A DNA stretch of 64,000 nucleotides from Paenibacillus mellifer (GTDB lineage Bacteria > Bacillota > Bacilli > Paenibacillales > Paenibacillaceae). Both the position numbers and the translations under genes were made by a program. How positions within the stretch are numbered: the stretch's first letter is position 1; each line of letters begins with the position of its first letter. The notes under the pieces were generated by a model, which worked only from the letters and a program-made list of their open reading frames with translations, ran no database searches and was not told where the DNA came from. Shown here piece by piece: positions 10,501-18,030 of this stretch. Location: the NCBI RefSeq assembly GCF_023195895.1, contig NZ_JALPRK010000022.1, positions 1 to 64,000 of the forward strand. The letters are read 5' to 3'.

Positions 10501-10558
10501 AATTCGCTTGCAGTTTACACCGTTTGAAATTAAGACGATTCGCGTGCAGTTGGCATAA
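7520..10558 (+). CDS. GH38 alpha-mannosidase
   Basis: A 1012-residue protein without a signal peptide, so cytoplasmic. It shows the GH38 metal-binding motif HAHIDLAWLWP (His244, His246, Asp248) and the nucleophile motif WLPDVFGYTGSLPQL with Asp358. The zinc-dependent catalytic domain is followed by the middle helical and large C-terminal beta domains normal for full-length members of about 1000 residues. GH38 enzymes hydrolyse alpha-mannosides from N-glycans or mannosylated compounds. It begins 24 bp after the binding-protein gene, so imported manno-oligosaccharide is the natural substrate. Linkage specificity cannot be read from the sequence. Confidence 0.95.
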   Translation: MPYESNHIMTQKAKQRLAKLQAYIYRPIAGLEVEAWVTKEPVPYADRKSGQHIRLQPGDKWGELWDCAWFHFQGTVPETAAGQKIVLLIDINGELCLVDEAGTPRQGLTNVSSEFDYSLGRPGKRVVDVSSAARGGEVIDLWGDGGCNDLFGHYRSGTLKEAEIAICHEEARQLAYDLEVLIELVEHLPDSSARKAQVLQSVYEAALLLAEINEKTVHLAKERVAGELVKKGGDPVLTVSAIGHAHIDLAWLWPIRETIRKGARTFSTVLRNMEKYPSYVFGASQPQLYQWMKEYYPQLYAEVKERIREGRWEAQGAMWVEPDANISGGEALVRQILYGKRFFREEFGKDMKVLWLPDVFGYTGSLPQLLKKSGVDYMMTQKLSWSTYNTHPHHSFYWEGIDGTKVLTHLPPEDTYNSPAAPRSLAKIEQAYLDRNVSEHALMLFGIGDGGGGPGEEHLERLEREHNLLGLPPVVQEPSLAFFERLEQEASRFQTYRGELYLEKHQGTLTTQARNKWYNRKLEKALRELEFAASLQLALGESPAAYPTARLEEIWKEMLLYQFHDILPGSSITRVYDESLERYAKLLEEVRAMTAEAYGRAAGRSGVAADETVLFNSLPWERREWVEMDGSWQYVQVPAMGWRELKQASAEILAPEKVLIAEELRLENERLEVRFAEDGSIVSLYDKAADRETVQPGERANVFTIYHDDGDAWDFPRDYRDMIAGTMTLESRRAYVSGPQAIVEQVYRFGESTLKQTIRLLQGEDLLRFETEADWQEKGKMLRVAFPVAVVSDQVNCEIQFGVLKRPTTRNNAIEFARDEICAHHYLDLSQPDYGVALLNDSKYGHRAEGGVLDLNLLRSPGYPDPQADRAEHRFTYAVYPHAGDFIQAGVYRKGYELNIPLTLAEAIPTTAQADGAADNHTQQSLPLVIFDHPHVMVEAVKKAEDSNHLIFRLYETAGAGADGELSFGPACRTIEETNLLEELTSLLAEDTNQIRLQFTPFEIKTIRVQLA

Positions 10559-10613
10559 CCGTAGAGTTGAGGGCTTCTAACGAACTTCTAAGTTGCGAAG
10601 GAGGGGCTATAGC

Positions 10614-12917
10614 GTGACAGGAAGAGCACGGGCGGAAGAGCGGACCGGGTTCCAGGAAGGTAGTAATTACAGTGCTTCGTATGATCTGCAGGCGGATTTC
10701 GTGATGGTGTATGGCATTGGAGAAACGATGCCCCAGCGGATTCGCGAGTGGGCGGAACGAGGGTATCGGGTACATCTGATGACCGGGGTGTCCTGGGGAG
10801 GTTACCAGGACTACCTGAACGGCAAGACGGACGGTCGCCCCCATTGGGATGAAGCCCAGAAATATCAGGACGGCGAGATGATTATCCATGGAACTTCGGT
10901 AGATATTCCTTACATGGTGCCAACGATCAGCTATGCCGACTTTCTCGTGGAACGGATTCGGCCGGCTGTTGACGCCGGTGTGGAAGCCATCCATTTGGAG
11001 GAACCGGAATTTTGGGTGGAAGGCGGTTACTCCGAGGCGTTCCAACGCGAATGGCAAAATTATTACAACGAGCCATGGCAGCCGCCCCATTCCTCGGAGG
11101 ATGCGCAATATCGGGCCTCCAAGCTGAAGGCTTACCTGTACACGCGTTGCCTGGACCGCATCTGCTCGGCGCTCAAAGAGTATTCACTGGTCCGGTACAA
11201 TCGGCCGTTGCGTTTCTTTGTGCCGACGCATAGCTTGATCAACTACACCCAGTGGCGAATCGTCAGCCCGGAATCGCGGCTGCTCGACGTGCCGACGATC
11301 GACGGCTACATCGCTCAGATTTGGACGGGGACGTCGCGGACAGCCAACGTATATGAAGGAAAACGTGCGGAGCGAACGTTCGAGACGTCGTTCCTGGAAT
11401 ATGGAATTATGCAGGAATTGGTGCGTGGGACGCATCGTCGCATGTGGTTCCTGCATGATCCGATTGAGGATGATCCGACGCGAACCTGGGCGGATTACCG
11501 GGAGAACTACGTCAAGACGTTGATCGCCTCGCTCTTGCATCCGGCAGTTTCCCGCTATGAGGTGGCCCCCTGGCCTCGGCGGATATTTAAGGGAAGTTAC
11601 CCGTCAGCCGATGGAAACGACAAAGAGGGGATTCCGGCCGAATACGGGACGATGTTGCTGAACGTGATGCATACGCTGGGGAACATGGAACAGGAGGAGG
11701 TTCGGGTATTCGGTAATGCCGCCGTCACCGGCGTGCTCCTGGCCGACTCGGCCATGTTCCAGCGGAAACGGATCGGAACGGTATCGTCTGGGTTTATGTT
11801 GAAATACGACGGGACTAACGAAGTGAAGCTGACGGATGAGTCCGCGGTCGAGCTGCTCAATTTCTCGGCGTTTTACGGGCTGACGTTGCCGCTGGTTAAA
11901 CATGGGCTGCCGGTCCGACCGGTGCAGCTCGATAACGTTCGGCGGTTTCCCGGATATTTGGACGACTACCGTGTACTGGTATTAAGTTATGAGTTTATGA
12001 AGCCGGAATCCCCGGATTTGCATGGTGTTTTGGCCCAATGGGTACGGGAAGGCGGCGCGCTCATTTACGTCGGAGATGACAGTGATCCGTATCATGGGGT
12101 TCGAGAATGGTGGAACCAGGGACGGCGACATTATGTTTCGCCTCGGGCCCATTTATTCGAATCGCTCGGGTTACCGGGTGAATCCAAGGCAAATACGGAG
12201 GGAATTACAAGGGTTGGCGCTGGTTTGATTAGCTACTTGCCGATGCGGCCGGACCGGATCGCGGAGAGTGAGGCAGCGGCTACTCGGTTCCGCAATGCGG
12301 TGAGGGAAGCGATGAAGGTGCTGGGCAGCATGAAGGGGGTGGCGGATACCGGCCATTCCACGCAACACGCAGTCTCCGACAAAAGGTTGGGAGGGCCGCC
12401 TTTGGTGGACGCCCTTTGCTGGGAACCGAAGAACTACTTCCATCTCCGCCGGGGTCCCTACGTCATCGCGTCCGTCATGACCGAGTCGATCAGCGAAACA
12501 CCGCTCGAGCTGGAAGGTCAGTTCGTCAACTTGCTCGACGCCGGCTTGCCTGTTATTGAACGGGTTAACGTCCAGCCGGGCCGCCAGGCCCTGCTTTACG
12601 ATTTGATACACATCGGGCCGGGCGGTCTTGCTAACAACTCCGGCTTGATCGCCGCCTCCTCCCGAATCGAGGACTACCAGGAGGATGAGCGCGGCGTCAC
12701 GTTTATAGCCAAGGGGCCTCGCCCGTTGCAGGCCGTGGCACGGATCCGCTGCGATGCAAGACCTGCTGCCGTTTCTGCAGAGGAGCTGGATTATGGAAAG
12801 GGAGAGGGGCGTGCACTTCCCGCATTAACGCCCTTTGAATGGGATGCGAGATCGCGTACGCTACTCATCCACTACGAGCATGGGGACGGAGGAACTCGCA
12901 TTACGGTGACGAAGTAG
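10614..12917 (+). CDS. Unrecognised large protein, possible glycosidase-like TIM-barrel plus amidotransferase-like domain
   Basis: A GTG at 10614 preceded by GGAGGGG is preferred to the more upstream in-frame start, giving 767 residues with no signal peptide. I do not recognise a named family. The first ~400 residues alternate beta-strand-like and helical segments as in a TIM barrel, with an acidic cluster HLEEPEFWVEGGY that could hold catalytic glutamates. Residues ~420-560 (segments VLVLSYEFMKPESPDL and WVREGGALIYVGDD) resemble the class-I amidotransferase-like domain of GH42 beta-galactosidases. The C-terminal part looks beta-rich. It sits between GH38 and the DUF4965-type gene in the same orientation, so a role in glycan breakdown is inferred from position and layout only. 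Confidence 0.6.
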   Translation: MTGRARAEERTGFQEGSNYSASYDLQADFVMVYGIGETMPQRIREWAERGYRVHLMTGVSWGGYQDYLNGKTDGRPHWDEAQKYQDGEMIIHGTSVDIPYMVPTISYADFLVERIRPAVDAGVEAIHLEEPEFWVEGGYSEAFQREWQNYYNEPWQPPHSSEDAQYRASKLKAYLYTRCLDRICSALKEYSLVRYNRPLRFFVPTHSLINYTQWRIVSPESRLLDVPTIDGYIAQIWTGTSRTANVYEGKRAERTFETSFLEYGIMQELVRGTHRRMWFLHDPIEDDPTRTWADYRENYVKTLIASLLHPAVSRYEVAPWPRRIFKGSYPSADGNDKEGIPAEYGTMLLNVMHTLGNMEQEEVRVFGNAAVTGVLLADSAMFQRKRIGTVSSGFMLKYDGTNEVKLTDESAVELLNFSAFYGLTLPLVKHGLPVRPVQLDNVRRFPGYLDDYRVLVLSYEFMKPESPDLHGVLAQWVREGGALIYVGDDSDPYHGVREWWNQGRRHYVSPRAHLFESLGLPGESKANTEGITRVGAGLISYLPMRPDRIAESEAAATRFRNAVREAMKVLGSMKGVADTGHSTQHAVSDKRLGGPPLVDALCWEPKNYFHLRRGPYVIASVMTESISETPLELEGQFVNLLDAGLPVIERVNVQPGRQALLYDLIHIGPGGLANNSGLIAASSRIEDYQEDERGVTFIAKGPRPLQAVARIRCDARPAAVSAEELDYGKGEGRALPALTPFEWDARSRTLLIHYEHGDGGTRITVTK

Positions 12918-12970
12918 AAAACGATGAATAACGACAGGATCACGATATCCGCATGGGAGGCAGATAACCA

Positions 12971-15001
12971 ATGAATACGAAATTGCGTCCACCGGCAGTA
13001 CCTTTGGTAACCATTGATCCTTATTTCAGCGTCTGGTCGATGGCGGATCGTCTGACCGATGACTTCACCCGCCACTGGACGGGGCGCCGGCAGGCGTTTA
13101 CCGGATTGATACACATCGACGGCGTGGCCTGGCGGTTTGCCGGGCGCGTCGAGTCCAATCCGGAGCGGTATTATACGGAGCCGGAGGCGATGAACCAAAC
13201 CGGACTTGAAGTTACGCCGCTCTCGACCCGCTACCAGTTTGAGGCAGGAGGGGTCGGGCTGGACGTGATCTTTACAAGTCCGTTGTTACCGGACGACTTG
13301 GAGCTCTTGTCGCGGCCAGCTTCCTATGTTTCTTTCCGCGTTCGCTCTCTCAACGGACGCCCTCATCAGGTGCGCCTCTATGTAGACGTAACCGGGGAGT
13401 GGTGCGTGAACGAAACCGACCAAGCGATCATTTGGCAGCAAGAGGTGCAGGGAGACCTCACGGTGCTACAGGTCCGCCATGCCGAGCAGAAACCGCTTCA
13501 TGTCTCAGGCGACGACCAGCGCATCGATTGGGGCACCTTCATGTTGGCCGTCAAGCAGTCGCCGGATGTACGGACTTATCTGGAACAGGCCCAGGTTCGC
13601 AAACAGTTCGTCCGGGAAGGCGATATCCGGCTTCATGAAGATAAGGCGCCGATCGCTCAACCTCAGTCGGTTCGGGACGCCGAACTGGTCATGGCTTGCG
13701 TGTGGGAGCTCGGTGAGGTTACCGGGACGGAAGAGAAGTCCCAGTTGCTCGTCCTCGCCTATGACGATGTGTACGCAATTGAATATTTTGGTCGGCCGCT
13801 GGAGGCTTATTGGAAAAAGGACGGAAAAACGGTCGCAACTCTGCTGGACGAAGCGTTCAGGGACTACCCGGACCTCATGGTGCGATGCGAGACATTTGAT
13901 GCTAAGTTGCGCGAAGACGCGGTTCACGCCGGCGGGGATAAATACGCCGATATCCTGTCTCTGTCCTTTCGGCAGGCGATTGCGGCGCATAAACTGGTCC
14001 GTGATCTCGAGGGGCAAGTGCTGTTCATGTCCAAGGAATGCTTCAGTAATGGCTGTATCGCCACGGTGGACGTGAGTTATCCTTCGATTCCGCTATTTTT
14101 GCTGTACCAGCCTGAGCTGGTGCGCGGCATGATGCGGCCGATCTTCAAATATGCCGCCAGCGACGCGTGGGAGTTTGAATTTGCGCCTCATGACGTGGGT
14201 CAATATCCACTCGCGAACGGTCAAGTGTATGGCGAGAACAAGCTGGAGGGGCAGATGCCGGTCGAGGAATGCGGCAATATGCTCGTCATGGCGGCTGCAG
14301 TTACGTTGGCAGACGGTAACACGAACTTCGTGCTGGAGCATCGTGAGTTGCTTGCGAAGTGGGCTGACTATTTGGTGGAGCATGGGCTTGATCCGGAAAA
14401 TCAGCTATGCACCGATGATTTCGCCGGACATTTGGCGCGCAATGCCAACCTGTCGGTCAAAGCCGTGATGGGCGTAGCCAGCTACGGGTTGTTGTGCGGG
14501 CTGCTCGGCGAAGCGGAAGCCGCGGAGCGTTACCGCCAGGCCGCCTCGGACATGGCTCGGAAGTGGGAAAGCCTTGCAGCCGACCCAACTGATGAGAGCC
14601 ACACCGTGCTGGCCTTCGGTCAACCTGGAAGCTGGAGCCTGAAATATAACCTGGTCTGGGACGGCATCTTCGGGACCGGTTTGTTCGGGGAAGAGACGAT
14701 CCGCCGCGAGGTTGTCTGGTATGTGGGGAAGCGGGAACGGTATGGCACACCGCTGGACAATCGGGCGGCCTATACGAAGGCGGATTGGCTGGTTTGGGCC
14801 GGAACGTTGGCGGAAAGTCGCGAGGACTTCGAGCGAATCATAGCGCCGCTCTGGACGTTCTTGAATGAGACGCGGGACCGCGTCCCGTTCACGGATTGGT
14901 ACGATACCAAGACGTCGGCGCAAATCGGTTTCCAGCATCGGACCGTGGTTGGCGGCTTGTATATCAAGCTGCTGAAGGATCGCGGTTGGGAACGGGCCTA
15001 G
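12971..15001 (+). CDS. DUF4964/DUF5127/DUF4965/DUF1793 (glutaminase-domain) protein
   Basis: The 676-residue product opens with LRPPAVPLVTIDPYFSVWS, the hallmark start of the DUF4964/DUF5127 family, and continues through the regions annotated DUF4965 and DUF1793 in fungal glutaminase A-like proteins. The fungal name is historical: bacterial members in sugar-use loci probably act on carbohydrates, given the alpha/alpha-barrel-like C-terminal part. No signal peptide is present, unlike secreted fungal relatives. GGGAGGCAG precedes the ATG, and the gene is the last of the co-directional glycan cluster. Confidence 0.8.
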   Translation: MNTKLRPPAVPLVTIDPYFSVWSMADRLTDDFTRHWTGRRQAFTGLIHIDGVAWRFAGRVESNPERYYTEPEAMNQTGLEVTPLSTRYQFEAGGVGLDVIFTSPLLPDDLELLSRPASYVSFRVRSLNGRPHQVRLYVDVTGEWCVNETDQAIIWQQEVQGDLTVLQVRHAEQKPLHVSGDDQRIDWGTFMLAVKQSPDVRTYLEQAQVRKQFVREGDIRLHEDKAPIAQPQSVRDAELVMACVWELGEVTGTEEKSQLLVLAYDDVYAIEYFGRPLEAYWKKDGKTVATLLDEAFRDYPDLMVRCETFDAKLREDAVHAGGDKYADILSLSFRQAIAAHKLVRDLEGQVLFMSKECFSNGCIATVDVSYPSIPLFLLYQPELVRGMMRPIFKYAASDAWEFEFAPHDVGQYPLANGQVYGENKLEGQMPVEECGNMLVMAAAVTLADGNTNFVLEHRELLAKWADYLVEHGLDPENQLCTDDFAGHLARNANLSVKAVMGVASYGLLCGLLGEAEAAERYRQAASDMARKWESLAADPTDESHTVLAFGQPGSWSLKYNLVWDGIFGTGLFGEETIRREVVWYVGKRERYGTPLDNRAAYTKADWLVWAGTLAESREDFERIIAPLWTFLNETRDRVPFTDWYDTKTSAQIGFQHRTVVGGLYIKLLKDRGWERA

Positions 15002-15135
15002 GGTTCGATGAATCTAATCGATATTTCAGATAGAATCTTTGCCTTGGGCCGGCTTGGACGTAAATCTGTTCGTTTTTTCGCATACATCGGATATGATATC
15101 CTGAGAGTACATCTTCAAAAGGAGTGTTCATATCT

Positions 15136-15978
15136 ATGGAGCAAATCATTCCGGAAATTACGTTAAATGACGGTTTAAAGCTGCCGGTGGTTGGGTTAGG
15201 CACCTACACGCTTCGCGGCAGCGAAGGTGTGCAATCGATTGTTAATGCGATCCACTCCGGGTACCGCTTGCTCGATTCCGCCTATAACTATGAGAACGAA
15301 GGAACCGTCGGCGAAGCCGTAAGGCGCTCTGCAGTACCAAGGGAAGAGCTCATCCTTGCGTCCAAGCTCCCCGGCCGCTATCACACCTATGATAAAGCGG
15401 TGAAGGCGATCCAGGAATCACTGTACCGCGCGCAGTTGGATTACTACGACCTGTATTTGATCCACTGGCCCAATCCGATCCAAGGCCATTATGTGGAAGC
15501 CTGGCAAGCTTTGATTGACGCGAAAAAGTGGGGGCTGATCCGCTCCATCGGCGTCAGCAATTTCCTGCCCGACCACCTGGACCGCCTGGTGGAGGAAACC
15601 GGCGTGACGCCAAGCGTAAACCAGATAGAACTGCATCCGTTCTTTAATCAGGTTGAGCAGCGCAAATATCACGAAGAGCACGGGATCGTCACGGAATCGT
15701 GGAGCCCGCTGGCTCATGGCAACGACGTCTTGAATCACGAGATCATCCGGCAAATTGCCGAACGTCACGGGAAGTCGGTGTCCCAGATTATTTTGCGTTG
15801 GCATTATCAACTGGGAGCCGTATCGATTCCAAAGTCGGCTTCCGCCGCTCGTCAACTGGAGAACCTCTCGATCTTTGACTTCGCCCTGGACGAAGGAGAA
15901 ATGGGACAGATCTCCGGCTTAACCCGCCCGGATGGACGGTTAAGAGATCAAGACCCGGCGGTATACGAGGAGTTTTAA
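15136..15978 (+). CDS. Aldo/keto reductase
   Basis: A 280-residue NADPH-dependent oxidoreductase of the AKR5-like group. The motif LLDSAYNYENEGTVG supplies the Asp and Tyr of the catalytic tetrad, LASKL the Lys, and YLIHWP the His; IPKSAS near the C-terminus is the cofactor phosphate-binding signature. The start at ATG 15136 follows AAAAGGAG with 11-nt spacing; a GTG at 15124 overlaps that ribosome-binding site and is rejected. The enzyme reduces aldehydes, possibly sugar-derived, but the substrate is unknown. It has its own terminator and is not clearly part of the upstream sugar operon. Confidence 0.93.
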   Translation: MEQIIPEITLNDGLKLPVVGLGTYTLRGSEGVQSIVNAIHSGYRLLDSAYNYENEGTVGEAVRRSAVPREELILASKLPGRYHTYDKAVKAIQESLYRAQLDYYDLYLIHWPNPIQGHYVEAWQALIDAKKWGLIRSIGVSNFLPDHLDRLVEETGVTPSVNQIELHPFFNQVEQRKYHEEHGIVTESWSPLAHGNDVLNHEIIRQIAERHGKSVSQIILRWHYQLGAVSIPKSASAARQLENLSIFDFALDEGEMGQISGLTRPDGRLRDQDPAVYEEF

Positions 15979-15992
15979 TGGAGCAATAACAA

Positions 15993-16030
15993 AGCGAGCC
16001 GCAGAGAGATAACCTCTGCGGCTCGCTTTT
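15993..16030. terminator. Bidirectional terminator between aldo/keto reductase and YitT-family gene
   Basis: A perfect 14-bp stem (15993-16006, AGCGAGCCGCAGAG, with 16014-16027) and a 7-nt loop, with T residues on the plus side and A residues on the other. It lies between convergent genes and can serve both. Confidence 0.88.
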
Positions 16031-16882
16031 CTAATCCTTCGGATGAAACGTGATTTCACTTTCGCGGTCACATCGATGGACGACAGATATCAATCGGGAC
16101 CTCTCCAGCCGGTGGCATCGGCATTCCAGAATGCCAATTCCGTTCGCCGTGTCCTCCGGTTCCTGCCGGTAAACGGTCGAACGGTTCAGATACATCAGCA
16201 GCTCCCCTTGGATGGCGGCGCACTGCCGACTCTTGATTCGCACCGTTTGGGTGAAGATCCCGCCTTGTACCGGAAGCTTAACGGCTTCGAAGGCGGACAA
16301 GTAGGCGATGACGGAATAAAGGGCCTGCAGAAAGCCGAAATGACAACCCGCACCGATCAAGATGAGGCAGTTCAACAGCAGTAAGAGACGTTCCGGGGAC
16401 AAACTGCGATATTGGAGCTGGTTCGCCGCTTTCTCCGCAATGTCCAGTGCCCCTCCAAACCGTAAGGATAAACCAAGCCCGAATCCTAAAGATACTCCCC
16501 CGATCAACGCCGCTGGCAGCGGCTCGTTGATTAGCGAAGGGTAGGGATGGAGCACGAGCGTCCCCAGTGAAAACACCAATATTCCGATGACGGTGAAGAT
16601 CCCGTAGGACCAATGTATATTTTTGCGGTAGAGAAATAGGAACGGTAGATTAAGCAGAAACAGGAACAACCCCAGCCGCATTTCCGTTTTTAACGCTAGC
16701 AATGCGGATAAACCTGTCATTCCTCCAACAACGATGCCATGGGGCATTAAGAACAGCTCCAGGCCGACGGAGGCAAGAAGTGCGCCTACAATGACGCCCG
16801 CAGCACGGCCAAACGGCGGAATTAGGTACTTAAAGCCGCTGCGGGATTTCCCGGAGGAATGAACTCTCATTTGATGTTTCAA
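16031..16882 (-). CDS. YitT-family membrane protein
   Basis: A 283-residue protein whose N-terminal half has about five hydrophobic helices (for example VGALLASVGLELFLMPHGI and GGMTGLSALLAL, the DUF161/YitT signature) and whose C-terminal ~90 residues form a soluble domain beginning QGGIFTQTVRIKSR, matching DUF2179. YitT proteins are widespread in Firmicutes and mostly uncharacterised. The start is TTG at 16882 with AAGGAGGGG upstream. A KhtT-like gene lies upstream on the same strand, but there is no tight operon spacing. Confidence 0.85.
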   Translation of the reverse strand: MKHQMRVHSSGKSRSGFKYLIPPFGRAAGVIVGALLASVGLELFLMPHGIVVGGMTGLSALLALKTEMRLGLFLFLLNLPFLFLYRKNIHWSYGIFTVIGILVFSLGTLVLHPYPSLINEPLPAALIGGVSLGFGLGLSLRFGGALDIAEKAANQLQYRSLSPERLLLLLNCLILIGAGCHFGFLQALYSVIAYLSAFEAVKLPVQGGIFTQTVRIKSRQCAAIQGELLMYLNRSTVYRQEPEDTANGIGILECRCHRLERSRLISVVHRCDRESEITFHPKD

Positions 16883-16952
16883 ACCGACCCCTCCTTACTG
16901 GATAAACCCATGATCAAAGGCAGGTGGTTCTAAAACTGGCAACGATTGGAGC

Positions 16953-17444
16953 CTACTTCCCACTCAATAGGATCTGTCGGATTTGCTGTTGATGGAGCCG
17001 CTCGCCAAGCACGACGACCAAGGCCTCGGACGTCAGCATCAGATCGGCTCCGGGACTGATGTGTTTTTTGTGGTTTTTCTCGATCACGGTGATAATCGTA
17101 GCTCCAGAGCGTTGACGAATTTTGAGCTCACCGATCGTTTTGCCAATCGCTTTATAATTCGAATCTAATTTGTACCATTCAATGATCAGATCACCCAAAG
17201 CTACCTCAATGTTCTCCATAGCTGTCGGTTTGTAGGTCGCCCCGCCGATAATGGCCGAAACGTATCTCGCTTCATCGTCGTCCAAGGTCACCATAGAGAC
17301 GCTGTCGTCCGGATCATGAACATCGAAGTGAGAGAGCTCACGCCGACCGTCATTATGGATCATGATCGATAATTTATCGCCGCTGCGGGCTTGAATGAGA
17401 AATTTTTTGCCGATTCCCGGTAGATCGGTTTCTTTAAGATTCAT
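16953..17444 (-). CDS. KhtT-like cation:proton antiporter regulatory subunit
   Basis: A 163-residue soluble protein beginning MNLKETDLPGIGKKF. Its N-terminal part matches the KhtT/YhaT type and its C-terminal ~80 residues form a TrkA-C (RCK-C) domain (IGELKIRQRSGATIITVIEK to LVVVLGERL). In Bacillus, KhtT binds the membrane antiporter KhtU and controls K+ efflux; RCK-C domains commonly bind c-di-AMP. No KhtU-like gene is adjacent here; the nearest ion transporter is the ArsB/NhaD-type protein 0.6 kb upstream on the same strand. TGGAGG precedes the ATG. Confidence 0.8.
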   Translation of the reverse strand: MNLKETDLPGIGKKFLIQARSGDKLSIMIHNDGRRELSHFDVHDPDDSVSMVTLDDDEARYVSAIIGGATYKPTAMENIEVALGDLIIEWYKLDSNYKAIGKTIGELKIRQRSGATIITVIEKNHKKHISPGADLMLTSEALVVVLGERLHQQQIRQILLSGK

Positions 17445-17573
17445 TTAAAGTCAGCCTCCAGTTTTAGAGTCGTCTTACCCCTTTTGGGTATTGCAAAATA
17501 AGCCTCTGTGATTTCCGTGTTTGTGCAAACGTGAATGCGGGGAGGCCAAGTATCTAAAGAGTTACTACATTAA

Positions 17574-17927
17574 TTAATCAACAAACATGGTTGTAAATTT
17601 GACGGGCATAAGAAGAAGCCGCTTTAACAGCAAGCCAAATAACGGGCGGAAACTTGCCCATGGCGCCAGAAGCAAAAAGCTGATCAAAGCAGGGACATGA
17701 ATCCATGGATGCGGGGTTCTGTCGATAAAAAGCTTGCCGTGGGTCGGCGTGTTGTTGAGGCGAAGCGATACCAAGTGGTGTACGTTGCGATAATCGGTTT
17801 CAAGCGTTTCTTCTCCGTTGGCCGTCGCTTGGACAGGGGAAGAAATAAAGGAAGGGAGGGATAGAACCAGGAACAACGACATAATAACGACAACCAACCA
17901 GCGAAGCCCTGATTTTTGCGTGTTCAT
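17574..17927 (-). CDS. Small exported or membrane protein of unknown function
   Basis: A 117-residue protein with a signal-like hydrophobic segment at residues ~9-30 ending in Ser-Pro-Val-Gln-Ala, a short polar middle region, and a second hydrophobic region at ~75-108 rich in Leu, Phe and Pro. I do not recognise a family. A strong ribosome-binding site (GGGGAGGG) 7-8 nt before the ATG supports real translation. It lies between the NhaD-type transporter and the KhtT-like gene on the same strand, so a link with ion transport is possible but unproved. Confidence 0.55.
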   Translation of the reverse strand: MNTQKSGLRWLVVVIMSLFLVLSLPSFISSPVQATANGEETLETDYRNVHHLVSLRLNNTPTHGKLFIDRTPHPWIHVPALISFLLLAPWASFRPLFGLLLKRLLLMPVKFTTMFVD

Positions 17928-18030
17928 GCGTGATCCCTCCCCTTGGACATCGATTTACTTATCTTAAGGATAGCATATCGACGTCTTTCTTATTAAAAGA
18001 AAGAGTTGTCATGGATAACCATTAGCTCGA

